Of a stretch of DNA of 64,000 nt, positions 43,691 through 57,345 are shown one piece after another. The number at the start of each line of letters is the position of its first letter. Position 1 is the first letter of the stretch. Source of the stretch: Lumbricus terrestris (Eukaryota > Annelida > Clitellata > Crassiclitellata > Lumbricidae); assembly GCA_949752735.1 (NCBI GenBank), contig OX457037.1:64435449-64499448 (forward strand), read 5' to 3'. Made by a program: the position numbers and the translations under genes. The notes beneath the pieces were generated by a model that did not search any database, was not told the origin of the DNA, and saw only the letters and a program-made list of their open reading frames with translations.

Positions 43691-44780
43691 ATGTTTTCAG
43701 TTTTGAGTGAAAGACCTGTGAGGAGATAGTGAGAGGTGGAGTTTTGGTATAGATTCATTACTTTATGGATGGGGATCTGAACTTCGAAAACAATTACTGC
43801 TCTCCTGTGCAAATAATGAGCTAGCTGTAATCTTTATCACTTTATTGTATTTTGTTAGCCATAAAACACGTACTTGTTAAACCTATAAGTAGACCAAAAT
43901 AATGTATGTCAATGCACGAGGTCGGTGAATGTCTTGCAACGTGATCGACGCATTTTTGGTTACAATGGCACTAAATACTCTGCGTGTCAATGGTCGTCAA
44001 GTGCATTTGACGCACTTTGACCTATGCCTACATCGTTTTGAGTCGATATTTTTTCTATTGTATTCTCGTTTAATCAAACGTCAAAGCGCCACTCGAAAGC
44101 CAAGTGCAGGGCGTCAGCTTAATAACGAGCGCTGCATCGAGTCAGAAGGGTTTCCAAAGAGTGGTTGAAAAGGGGTTCCTAGTCCAGGTTTCAGAAAGTT
44201 AGAACTTGGAACTTGTTGGATCAGGTGACTCGGTGTAAGAGTTGTTAAGAAGGTGAGATTTTACAATGTCATGTAGTTTCGAGATGAAAGTTCTGTGGTG
44301 ATGGCTAGATGGGTCTGAGGCAGAAGATGATGAATGATTGACAATGACGCAGAAGGGACGGAAATTCAGGAGGAAGATCGTTCCAGAAGCGTGGTGCTGT
44401 GTTGGACATGATTCGGTTGGAGAACTTGAGATAAGCAGTGATCGGGAGATTGGGCGCCCGTTGCTCCTTTAAACGCTGCTCCTTTAAACGCTGCTTATTA
44501 GCATGTAATCAGGTTAAGTCAAGTTTAGTATTGTATGACTTTGTTGTGCCTATATCTCTTTGTATTCTTATCTTGAAGTATCTCTCGTATACCTATCTCC
44601 CATGCGTTGATTTGTGTCAATTTCGTTGCCTGCATTGTCATCGCTATAGTGGTGTATCCACTTCAAGCAGTTAATTGCATGTGACAAGTGGACTTAAATT
44701 AGGTCAATCTCAGCATAAAGCGAAGTCTTGTAAATCAAATAATTTTAAAGTTGTGAATGGTGTTTTGCTTTCATTTTCAG
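43691..44780 (+). other. Last intron of the TRIM-like gene, rest
   Basis: Contains a repeated GCTCCTTTAAACGCT at about 44454-44485 and a block similar to 22.3 kb. No extra exon recognised. Confidence 0.45.
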
Positions 44781-45649
44781 CTCAACTTCGATGCAAATCC
44801 GACCTAACCTTAGTCAAGACGATCAGAGGAAAAGACGAAGACGACGATACGATGAAACCCATAATTGGTTTGACCATCGTGGACAACGAATTATTCGCCG
44901 TTAGAGACGAAAGCTCAGAAGTTGAAGTTTACGATTCGATGAAATTCAGTTTAAGTCGTCGATGGAAATTGGACGAACTAATTAATCCAAGGGACATAGT
45001 ATCCTGCAACAGAAATAAATGCATTTATATATTCAACTACAAAAACCACGTAGAGCCGAATGAAATCTTAAGAGTTGATTCTAATGGAAATATAATAAAT
45101 AAGTGGTCGACAGGAGGCGACTGGGGATGGGGTCTGTCTGTCACAGATGAGTCGAATATCATTTTGACTGTTTTTAACAGACACAAATTAAACGAATATT
45201 CGCCAGACGGGCAGTTGATTCGTGAAATAGATCTACTGGCCGACGCAGGTATTCGGTATCCAAACCATGCGATAAAACTGACAACCGGTGATTTTCTGAT
45301 CAGCCACGGCTCAACGAAAGATGATCTGCACAGAGTTTGCGTAGTGGATGCGGAGGGCAAACTTGAGAGGTCATTCGGTGGAAAACGTGGATCCAGAGTC
45401 GGACAACTGGATGTTCCGGTCTATTTGTTTGTCGATGGAACTGGATTCGTGATGGTCGCAGATCAGTTGAACCGTCGAGTCTTGTTATTGGATCCGGATC
45501 TGGAGTTTAGAAGAGAGGTTTTCCCGAAAGAGGACAGGAATGGATCGCTAGTTCCGTGGAGGATTCTTCTGGATGAGTCGAATGATCGACTCTTTGTGGC
45601 TGACAACGAATCAAACAATCAAAGGATTTTTGTTTTCGAGTTTAAATAA
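44781..45649 (+). CDS. TRIM-like protein, exon 4: NHL-type beta-propeller
   Basis: After TTCATTTTCAG, phase 1, about 288 residues to the TAA. Reads as a six-bladed NHL-like propeller with repeated blade patterns: NELFAVRDESSEVEVYD, PNEILRVDSNGNIINKW, HKLNEYSPDGQLIREID, HRVCVVDAEGKLERSFG, GFVMVADQLNRRVLLLD and DRLFVADNESNNQRIFVF. In TRIM-NHL proteins this domain binds partner proteins or RNA. The joined protein thus has the order RING-like, B-box1, B-box2, long coiled coil, NHL. Such genes are expanded in several marine invertebrates; this one has no paralogue in the window. Confidence 0.88.
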
Positions 45650-47140
45650 TTAAGTGGAAAACTTGTTTTACCATTATTATTAGAAAATTAATAGGCTATA
45701 GGTTTTCTGCATCATTTAAATTCATTTCTTTTAAATCATGGCAATTTTCTTTCATGATTCATTAGATTAAAATGAATTTCTTATCAATATTCGAAGCTAA
45801 TCGTTTACAAGTCGAGAAATTTGTTAAAAATAAAAAAGTGCACGTGAGGCCCCTATGTTAACATAGATCTATGCGGGCGCCCATGACAAGAACTATAATA
45901 TAGTCCTTGTAACATAAATATTATATTTATGTATGTGCTGTGAATATATATATATATTTATGTATGTGTTATGAATATATTATATATATGTATGACATTG
46001 TATGTGTTATGAATATATTATATTTATGTATGTGTTATGAATATATTATATTTATGTATGTGTTATGAATATATTATATTTATGTATGTGTCATGCAGTG
46101 TAGTGTATACATTGCATAGCGTATGGATGTGCTTTTCGTTGGCTCATAATAAGACACTGACTTGCATGAGGCAATGCATTCTGCAGTTCTATTATATAAC
46201 TTCGATTTGTATCAACATATAGACTCTATTTCTACACTTTATGCGCCAGATTTGTCGAGAGATCAAAATACGTTTAACACTGTTGTTTGTCACGAATGTC
46301 ACTTCTGTTACAGCTGATGTGTATTGTTCCAGTCGCCACGATGTGTTGACTGGACCATAATCATTGACGTCCGTATTAAACGAAACGGATCAACATACTA
46401 CATGTTCGTAAAATCTGTACCCTGCTAATCGCTCCCATATGAGCTCTGCACCAAAGCGATTTGACCTCTTGCGCATGCGTGTACAGTTGTTCTGCTTAGA
46501 AAATTCTGACATTTAACCTATTTATTACATAGATTTCCTGGCGTTTAATGGTAGGCTATAGGCCTACGCACTGTCAAATTCTTCAACGCAATAAAATATT
46601 ATGATTTGATAAATGTTCAAAGCGAATTGCTCCTAGACAATAAGTCTCTACGAGGCGATCTGTCATACAGAAGATGAAATCAAATCTAGTTATGTTTTCA
46701 TTAACAATAATGATAACGTATTGCTAACAAAAACTGCACCACCACCAAAATGAACGTGCCTATTCTTATATCGTAGCCATCAACTATATTATTCTTAACC
46801 CTTTATTATTCATTTGGTGGATCTACATAATTAATCCATTCATCGAATTCATTCGTTGTCACCGGTGCAATGGGATTGACTGCTCTATAGTTGGAATAAT
46901 CCCAGTATTCAGAAAATTTCTCTTCTCGCTGCATGAATATTTTGCTAGATGGATTCCAGTTTATCTGCAGTCTCAAATCAACTTCGTCACAAAATCAAGT
47001 CTCTGATTTAATGGAGCCCAACAACGAACCTTCTTTTGCTCTGTGTGTTTCCATTGCTGACTCAGTGACTCTTATTTCCATGTGGACTTGATTTTCTGAT
47101 TCCTCCGTGGACATAATATACATTATGTAGGTTTACTTCG
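45650..47140. other. Intergenic, mostly AT-rich
   Basis: Includes the minisatellite below; otherwise no gene or element recognised. Confidence 0.4.
45925..46085. repeat. ~29-bp AT-rich minisatellite
   Basis: About five units of ATGTATGTGTTATGAATATA followed by TTATATTT, about 280 bp past the TRIM-like stop codon. Confidence 0.9.
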
Positions 47141-47149
47141 TCTGGCTAA

Positions 47150-47350
47150 TCCTCTCTCTATCTGTATATGTCTGTCTATCTGTCTGTCTCTGTTTCTCCA
47201 TTTCTCTCTATGTCTGTTTGTCTCTCTCTGTCTGTCCCTCTCTCGGCCTCTATCTGTCTCTCTCTGCCTCTCTGTCTCTCTCTCTGTCTTTCTTTCTGTC
47301 TCTGTCTCTGTCTCTCTTTGTTTATATATATATATATAAATATATATATC
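47150..47350. repeat. CTCTGT microsatellite and (AT)n
   Basis: Imperfect CTGTCTCT repeat running into TATATATATA. The long frames on both strands are compositional. Confidence 0.9.
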
Positions 47351-49300
47351 CACTTTTTCTTCGCCTGCAATTAGATCTGCTCTGCGATTATATTTGTTTT
47401 TGCTTATTCGGAACTCTCTGCCAGAAATTCTATAGGCCTTTGTGTCTTCTGTACCCCAAATATGCAACGTTTCATGGAAAATCTGTTTCTCTGTGTGTCT
47501 GTCTCCTTCTCTGAATTTCAACCTTTTCTTCCTAATTCAATCCTTTTATTCTCCCACTTATGAAACATCAGTCTGTCACAGTGCAACGTTGAGCAACTTG
47601 ATCAATAATGCATCGAATGTGTTCTTCTTTGCTATTCCCTCTAAATCGATGATTAATCGCCTACGAACATGTTTGAACTGCATATAAAAACCGAACAGGC
47701 ATTGCAAGGAACTGCTCTATATCGAAGTGTCTCTGATATAAAAGTTGATCGTTTTAAGATATTACTTATTCAAACCTCATAAATGAATTCAACGAATACA
47801 ATTCGTATGTTTTCTACGAAATCGATTCTAACTTCGCCATCAATTCGGTTTCCTCGTACGATTCGATTGTGTGAGTAGTCATTATTTATCTCTATGCGAC
47901 ATAGTAGTGTAAAATGTTTAGTCACAAGTAGCCTGTATATTCGCACTCTATTATTGCAGACTTAGTGACATACTTATTCATTCATTCGAAAATTTATATA
48001 GCGCTCCTTCCTTCCTAATCCGAGGTGCTCCATACTCTGAACAATTATTTTACGCAGATTAAAATCACGAATAGATTAAAAGAGCAAAGCCAGAGAAATC
48101 GTTTTGATTGATAACCGTTCGCGTTAAAAATCCAATTTGCATTTCCACTCAGATAGGAATCACTGATCTTTGTCATCGTTATCGACTCGGGCGGTGGATG
48201 ACCCGGTGACCTTGTCGACTGAATTCTTAATCGGGTACTTCCATCGAGATGATATGTGCCTCCGGCAGCAGCTGCCCTCAATGACTCCTTAGGCGACGGA
48301 AGACTGGAGCATTCCATTCGGAGCAATTTGCGCAGATTAATGCGATGCCAGTGGATACCTCGAACGCCCCTTATATCGTCCGCTATTCCAGTTCTCGTGA
48401 CCTCGCATCTACATCGCACTCCAGCGTCCAGGGATTGAACTCCCAGGGACCGGTGCGTGTTGAACGAGCGCCGACATGCCAAGCGGAATCAGCAAGTCGC
48501 ATTGGGTGAAATAGGAATCTGATTCGCACCAGTAATCGTGCTTTGATTCCACGATCGTGTCAGCATCGGACTCACCGACCTGATTGACCAATAGCCTGCC
48601 TCTAGTTAACAGCAGTCAACATCTGTTCTATATATACAGCTCTTTAAAGATAGGCTTAAGACTCATAGCTCCAACACAACATGCGAATAAATGCAGAGAT
48701 GGCCCTTAACAAAACAAAAAATATTCATGATATTAATATTGATCCAGTCATTAGCTCTAACCTTAGTTTTGTCTCATCTCCAAATATTACATATTCATCT
48801 AAGACTGAACTAAGTTCTAACTCTAACTAATGGTAACTTTGCACTGACCGCAACCTAGACTGCGTCATTAGGCTACATTTATAAGAACAATAATTATCAT
48901 AGTGAAAACCATTCCTTTTCACCGGCATAATTTAGCAATAGGCCTGAAAGACCGCTATGAATAATTTAAGGACTTCATCCACAGTTGTAGACAAAGTACC
49001 TAAAAGCTTTTGACCTTAACCTTATTTAATTATTATTTTATTCACATTATTTATTTATTTATCTATTTATTGGGATCTTTTCAAAACGCCACTCTCTATA
49101 AAGTTGGATCTGGACCTGGATCTGATTTTGACCAAACATGCCTATCAATTCTGTTTTGACTGTGCGCTTAGTTCAGAAGACTTGTCTTGTAGACCTATTG
49201 ATTGCTGTGGTTCGTGGAAAGCAAAGTATTACGATTACCGTAATCTGTCGTTGTTTACCATTGTCACATCATCATCATCACAAAGCGGGTCAACGTTCAC
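47351..49300. other. Intergenic, with a GC-richer block at 48.17-48.6 kb
   Basis: A LINE-tail-like motif (TATATAGCGCTCC...GAGGTGCTCC) lies at 47990-48035. Open frames at 48045-48482 (minus) and 48256-48438 (plus) overlap on opposite strands and show no known domain. Confidence 0.35.
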
Positions 49301-50017
49301 TCAACCTGCAGCGGGTGTCAGATTCACCAGCCGGTCGATAGACCGGAGGGAGTGGCAGCCGTCAACGCCACCAGCGTCCGCCCGCACGCCCGCACGCGCT
49401 GTTCCAGGAGCGCCTTCATGGCGTTCCCGGCTAAGAGCGTGGCTACGGCTATGCTAATGCAGCGTTCATCGATGGTACACCGCATAGCCTTCCTGGCTCC
49501 TCCGATTAACATAAGCGAGGCCATAATATCACGACGACGACACACGCGATAACCGTGCGCCGCTGCAGCTGTGCAATATCGCGCCAACCACACTGGCTGC
49601 AGCGGTATTAGGGCGCTAGCGTTTAAATCGGTCTGGTAAGATGAAGATATTCCGGGCGTAGACCAAGCGATGTGGAAGGCATAGGAGTTCGTCTCTACGA
49701 TGTTCGGTGGGGCGAGGAATGGTATCGGGTATGAGAGGGCAGTGATGGGGTGATTCACCGATGCTGTCAGTGATCCTGCTGCTGCTCCTGCCTCGTATTA
49801 TAGATAGGACGAGCGTTGAAGAAGCCGTCGTATTACGGTTCGTTTGGATTCGACGACGCTCATATGGCAGGGACCGTTTCGTCTTTCATCCGGGAGCGTT
49901 CCGTAATTGGTCAGAATGGATGACGGCGGCGCTCTGATCGTTTCCGCTCTAACGGTCGTCGAAATTCTCATCGTATGCTACTCAGCGCCAACTGGAAACT
50001 TAAGTCAGTCTATTTCT
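49301..50017. other. GC-rich block with open frames on both strands, unassigned
   Basis: Clearly GC-richer than its surroundings. A 144-codon minus-strand frame (49758-49324) and a short plus-strand frame with a signal-like start (ATG 49761, MLSVILLLLLPRIID, stop 49937) are present. Neither matches a family I know. Could be a first exon or CpG-rich promoter of a gene outside view. Confidence 0.25.
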
Positions 50018-51118
<1,101 letters not shown>

Positions 51119-51829
51119 AGTAGTTGTAATAGTAATCGGTCTACCCCACCTTCCCCCACTAATGAGTAATCGTTCTACCCCACATCCCCCACCCACAATA
51201 ATGTAAGATTTCTACCCCACCTAAAAATAGATCTATGACGTCACTGGGTTAGTAGCGCAGCCACGCCCACTATAACTGGCAAGCCTCCAAATTGACACTT
51301 GACCTGTCAATCAATTATTTGTCTGTGTCTTTGTATGTGTGTCCGACTGTATGCATGATCGTGTCTTTGTATGTGTGTCCGACTGTGTCTGTATGAGTCT
51401 TTGCAGAATCCAAAGCTGTGTGCGGTCATGTATAACATGGACTAATCCATGTGCGCCGGGCAGCCGCAGACCTAACTCCTAACCAATAAAAATCTTCACA
51501 TGCAATTCTGTCGCCGCAGGCACAGTCATGTCAATCCAATTATTGTCCGTGTCATTGTAAGCATTATGCACTGGCATCGGAAACCGTTGTCACATGTGGT
51601 TTTAATATTAACAGTCTTTGAAACGCTCTCTCAACGGTATATTGGTGATTCTATCTCAACCCCCCAGGCAATAGTCACATGTGGTTTTAATATTAGCACT
51701 CTTTGAAATGCTCTCTGGTGTATTACTGTATATCAACGATAAATAGTGGTGGCAGTATTTGAATATTATAATTAAACCATTGTATGTGGCATTGAAAATT
51801 CCTTTAATTTAAGTATTTGTATATACGCA

Positions 51830-52265
51830 TGTACTGGTTCACATACATGAGAAATTTATCTTAAGTGAAAATTCTTAAATTTTCCAAAACAACTTTATTG
51901 TAAGTAGTTACATAACCACATGTTTTGGCTCACATGCATAAAAAATTTATCGTGAAAATTCTTAAATTTTTCAAAAGAGCTTTATTGTAAGTAGTTGCAT
52001 AGCCAAATGTTTTGGCTCACATGCATGAAAAATTTATCATAAGTGAAAATTCTTAAATTTTTCAAAAGAGCTTTATTGTAAGTAGTTGCATATCCATATG
52101 TTTTGGTTCACTTACATGAAAAATCTTGCACATGCAATCGATTTTTCAAAAGTCCTTTAATTTAAGTAGTTGTATATATGCACGCATTGGATCACATACA
52201 TAAAAATTTATCTTAAGTGAAAATTCTTAAATTTTTCAAAAGAGATTTATTGTAAGTACAAATCC
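51830..52265. repeat. Subterminal tandem repeat in the left arm
   Basis: About five ~85-110-bp units with TTCTTAAATTTTTCAAAAGA, TTATTGTAAGTAGTTG and TTTTGGCTCACATGCAT. Confidence 0.85.
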
Positions 52266-52289
52266 ATACATGCAGACTTACTTACTCAC

Positions 52290-54790
52290 CAAATGATAAC
52301 ACTTCAACAGATTTACACATGTGCATGCAAGCACATATTTCCAATTTCTTCACTCATTCAGTTCTTAATACTTGCATCTTCCAAAATCTCACGCATGCAA
52401 TTTCTACAATTCCATACCAACTTACTTACTTATTCACAAAATTTCAGCAATTCATCAGATTTACACATGCACATACATGGTCATATTTCTCATTTCTTCA
52501 AACCGTCAGTTCTTAATACTTGCGTCTTTCAAATTCTCAACCATGCAAATTCCACAATTTCACACCAACTTACTTACTTATTCACAAAATGTGAGCACTT
52601 CATCAGCTTTACACACGCTCATACATGGTCATATTTCTCATTTCTTCAAACCGTCAGTTCTTAATACTTGTGTCTTTCAAATTCTCAACCATGCAAATTC
52701 CACAATTCCATGCCAACTTACTTACTTATTCACAAAATGTCAGCAATTCGTCAGCTTTACACGTGCGCATACATGGTCATATTTCTCATTTCTTCATTCC
52801 TCCATTTCTTAATACTTGCATCTTTCAAATTCTCAACCATGTAATTTCTACAATTCCATACCAACTTACTTACTTATTCACAAAATTTCAGCAATTCATC
52901 AGCTTTACACGCGCACATACATGGTCATATTTCCATTTCTTCAACCCTCCAATTCTTAATACTTGTATCTTTCAAATTCTCAACCATACAAATTCGACAA
53001 TTTCATACCAACTTACATACTTATTCACAAAGTTTCAACAATTCGTCAGCTTTACACGTGCGCATACATGGTCATATTTCTCATTTCTTCATTCCTCCAT
53101 TTCTTAATACTTGCATCTTTCAAATTCTCAACCATGTAATTTCTACAATTCCATACCAACTTACTTACTTATTCACAAAATTTCAGCAATTCATCAGCTT
53201 TACACGCGCACATACATGGTCATATTTCCATTTCTTCAACCCTCCAATTCTTAATACTTGTATCTTTCAAATTCTCAACCATACAAATTCGACAATTTCA
53301 TACCAACTTACATACTTATTCACAAAGTTTCAACAATTCAACAGCTTTACACGTGCGCATACATGGTCATATTTCTCATTTCTTCATTCCTCCAATTCTT
53401 AATACTTGCATCTTTCAAATTCTCAACCATGTAATTTCTACAATTTCATACCAACTTACTTACTTATTCACAAAATTTCAGCACTTCAACAGCTTTACAT
53501 GTGCACGGACATGGTCATATTTCCATTTCTTCAATCCTCCAATTCTTAATACGTGCATCTTTCAAATTCTCAACCATGTAATTTCTACAATTTCATACCA
53601 AATTACTTACTTATTCACAAAATTTCAGCACTTCAACAGCTTTACATGTGCACGGACATGGTCATATTTCCATTTCTTCAATCCTCCAATTCTTAATACT
53701 TGCATCTTTCAAATTCTCAACCATGCAAATTCGACAATTTCACACCAACTTACTTACTTATTCACAATAAGTTCATCAATTCAACAACTTTACACATGCA
53801 CATGCATTATCATATTTCTCATTTCTTCAAACCGACAGTTCTTAATACTTGCATCTTTCAAATTCTCAACCGTGCAAAGTCCACAATTTCATACCAACTT
53901 ACTTACTTATTCACAAAATTTCAACAATTCAACAGCTTTACATATACACTATCCTGCACATATCTGTCATTTCTTCAAACCATCAGTTCTTCATATTGAC
54001 ATCTTTCACCATGTCAACGTTAGAAACTCTACAATTTCTCACATGCTTACTTACTTATTCACAAAAATGTCTACATGCCAAAGTTTTACACAAGTACAAG
54101 CATGCAATTGTTATTCATTTCTGCACTTCTTCAGTTCTTAATACTTGCATCTTTCAACATCTCAAACATGCAAATTCTGAAATTCCATGCATACTTACTT
54201 ACTTACTCACAAAATTTTTGCAATTCATTTGCTTTTCAATTGTACAAGCGTGCGCATATTTCTCATCTCTTCGAGCCTTCATCTCTTGATTCTCACGATT
54301 TTCAACATCTCAAGCTCATCATTCTACAATTTCTCAGCTACTTACTTACTTACTTGCATATGTTGTGCACACCAACAGCTTTACACACGTATATTCCTAC
54401 TCTTATTCTCAAATCTTCATTCCTTCAATTCATACTTTGGACATGTTTCAACTTCTAAATCGCATGCGGTTACAATTCTGCACACACTTGCTTACTCACT
54501 AGTATAAGTTTTACAACCAATCAGCTTTACATGTACAATTATTTCTAATTTCCCATTTCTTCAATACTTCAACTCTTACTTCTTACATGTTTCATTCCCA
54601 CAACATAACAATTCTGCTATTCCACATATACTTAGCTGCATACTTACTTACTTACTTGATGCACAGAACTCTTCAATTGCAAATTCAAGCGTTTGGCTCT
54701 CATTTGTTCAATTCTTCAACTATAACTCTTAATTCTTGCACGTTTCAACTCTACGACTTAGCAATTGCTCAGTTACTTACTTCTTGAAGT
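52290..54790. repeat. ~148-bp tandem array in the left arm
   Basis: Roughly seventeen diverging units marked by CTTACTTACTTATTCACAA (for example about 53459 and 53607) and TTCTTAATACTTGCATC. Within 52740-53340 two units form a ~297-bp higher-order pair that is repeated almost exactly. Non-coding despite a long run of open frames. Confidence 0.9.
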
Positions 54791-55999
54791 ATCAAAAAAT
54801 AAATAAATAAATTGAAGAGTAAGAATCATCATTTTTCTTCGCAAAGTTTCTAAGTCCATACATTTTCTGACACCGAAAGTTTCGAAGTTCCAAAATTTTC
54901 TCCATGTTCATAAAATTTTCTTCACAAATATTCTATGTTCAATCATTTTCTGTCACGAAAAAATTTCTAAGATCGAAAATTTCTTACTTGTTGACAAAAT
55001 TTTCTTCGCACGTGATGTATGAGGAGAATAAGGAAGTTGAAGAAGAGAACAGATATGAGGAGAATGTGAAGGATGAAGATGAGAAGAATATGGTCTTAGA
55101 CGTATGAATTCAAAGTTTCTAATTCTGACATGAAAAGTTTCTAAGTCCCAAAATTTCTTCCATTTCCACAAATTTTTCTTCGCACGAAGATGAGTATGAG
55201 GAGGAAGAGGAAGAAGATGATGATATGGGACTTAGAGGTATGAATTATTGCGATACATAGACGAATTAACGATATGCAAGGCGAATATTTTGGAATGCAC
55301 ATGTGCAAAGCAATGTTTTTGTGAATTTTCTACATTTAAAATGTCAAATGTTGCAGGAATAGTGTGACACATGATGCTCTCATTTGTTTGCATTACTTGT
55401 TTGCATTACTTCTTGAAGTATCAAAAAATTGAAGAGTAGTTACTTTACATTACTTTGTATGGAATCGCAAATTTCAGAGGCAACAGATGGTAAAGTTTGC
55501 AACTCTTAGTCATAAAACTTTTAGTTTGTCAACATATGTAAGTTTAGCTAAGTCAGCACTTTATGCAAGAGTATCGGCTTGCTTTAGCAAAGTCATATAG
55601 GATTGTGAGTTCTCACCTGATGGTACGAGTGCATGAAATTATGCTGCGCAAGTATGTTAGATACATGACTCATTCATTTTCGTTTGGTGAGGCGTATGCA
55701 ATTTTAGCTGAGTCATCAATTTTGCAAAAAGCATGCGTTTGAGTGAATAAAATAACAATGTTGGCTGGTTCAGTAATGCGAACTCTACACCATTTTAAGC
55801 TAAATGCATGTCATTGCAATTGTACGAGTTGCCACTTTAGCAGAAATTCGTGTGCGCAACAATTGCAATTATAACTCCCAACAGTTTTTTCACCAAGTAA
55901 AATCACGATCATACTTAGGAATTCATTGTTGTACGACTTGGTGGCACGCGAGTCTGATGCGGTGGACACACCTGTTCCGGCGGCGGCGGAGGTGTTTGC

Positions 56000-56135
56000 G
56001 ATCTGATCCGTTCCGTCTTTGACGCGCGCAAGTCAGTCGATCTTGCGCAGCTTCAACTCATACTCCACACTTCATACATTACAATTGCGCACGATCGGCT
56101 GACTTGCGCGTGTCAAAGACGGAACGGATCTAGAT
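56000..56135. other. Centre of the giant palindrome: GC-rich stem and 38-bp spacer
   Basis: GATCTTGCGC (ends 56048) pairs with GCGCACGATC (starts 56087) with mismatches, then a long GC-rich stem including GTCTTTGACGCGCGCAAGTC and a GGCGG/CCGCC tract. The spacer 56049-56086 is AT-rich and non-palindromic. Confidence 0.9.
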
Positions 56136-57345
56136 CGCAAACACCGCCGCCGCCGCCGGAACAGGTGTGTCCACCGCATCAGACTCGCGTGCCACCAAGT
56201 CGTACAACATTGAATTCCTAAGTATGATCGTGATTTTACTTGGTGAAAAAACTGTTGGGAGTTATAATTGCAATTGTTGCGCACACGAATTTCTGCTAAA
56301 GTGGCAACTCGTACAATTGCAATGACATGCATTTAGCTTAAAATGGTGTAGAGTTCGCATTACTGAACCAGCCAACATTGTTATTTTATTCACTCAAACG
56401 CATGCTTTTTGCAAAATTGATGACTCAGCTAAAATTGCATACGCCTCACCAAACGAAAATGAATGAGTCATGTATCTAACATACTTGCGCAGCATAATTT
56501 CATGCACTCGTACCATCAGGTGAGAACTCACAATCCTATATGACTTTGCTAAAGCAAACCGATACTCTTGCATAAAGTGCTGACTTAGCTAAACTTACAT
56601 ATGTTGACAAACTAAAAGTTTTATGACTAAGAGTTGCAAACTTTACCATTTGTTGCCTCTGAAATTTGCGATTCCATACAAAGTAATGTAAAGTAACTAC
56701 TCTTCAATTTTTTGATACTTCAAGAAGTAATGCAAACAAGTAATGCAAACAAATGAGAGCATCATGTGTCACACTATTCCTGCAACATTTGACATTTTAA
56801 ATGTAGAAAATTCACAAAAACATTGCTTTGCACAGGTGCATTCCAAAATATTCGCCTTGCATATCGTTAATTCGTCTATGTATCGCAATAATTCATACCT
56901 CTAAGTCCCATATCATCATCTTCTTCCTCTTCCTCCTCATACTCATCTTCGTGCGAAGAAAAATTTGTGGAAATGGAAGAAATTTTGGGACTTAGAAACT
57001 TTTCATGTCAGAATTAGAAACTTTGAATTCATACGTCTAAGACCATATTCTTCTCATCTTCATCCTTCACATTCTCCTCATATCTGTTCTCTTCTTCAAC
57101 TTCCTTATTCTCCTCATACATCACGTGCGAAGAAAATTTTGTCAACAAGTAAGAAATTTTCGATCTTAGAAATTTTTTCGTGACAGAAAATGATTGAACA
57201 TAGAATATTTGTGAAGAAAATTTTATGAACATGGAGAAAATTTTGGAACTTCGAAACTTTCGGTGTCAGAAAATGTATGGACTTAGAAACTTTGCGAAGA
57301 AAAATGATGATTCTTACTCTTCAATTTATTTATTTATTTTTTGAT

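Noticed and set aside
47123..47521. Arg/Glu-rich 132-codon protein
   Set aside because: Translation of a CTCTGT microsatellite.
48045..48482. 145-codon minus-strand protein
   Set aside because: No domain; competing frame on the opposite strand; no splice support.
49324..49758. 144-codon minus-strand protein
   Set aside because: No family recognised, and overlapping open frames on the other strand point to GC-rich composition; left as unassigned.
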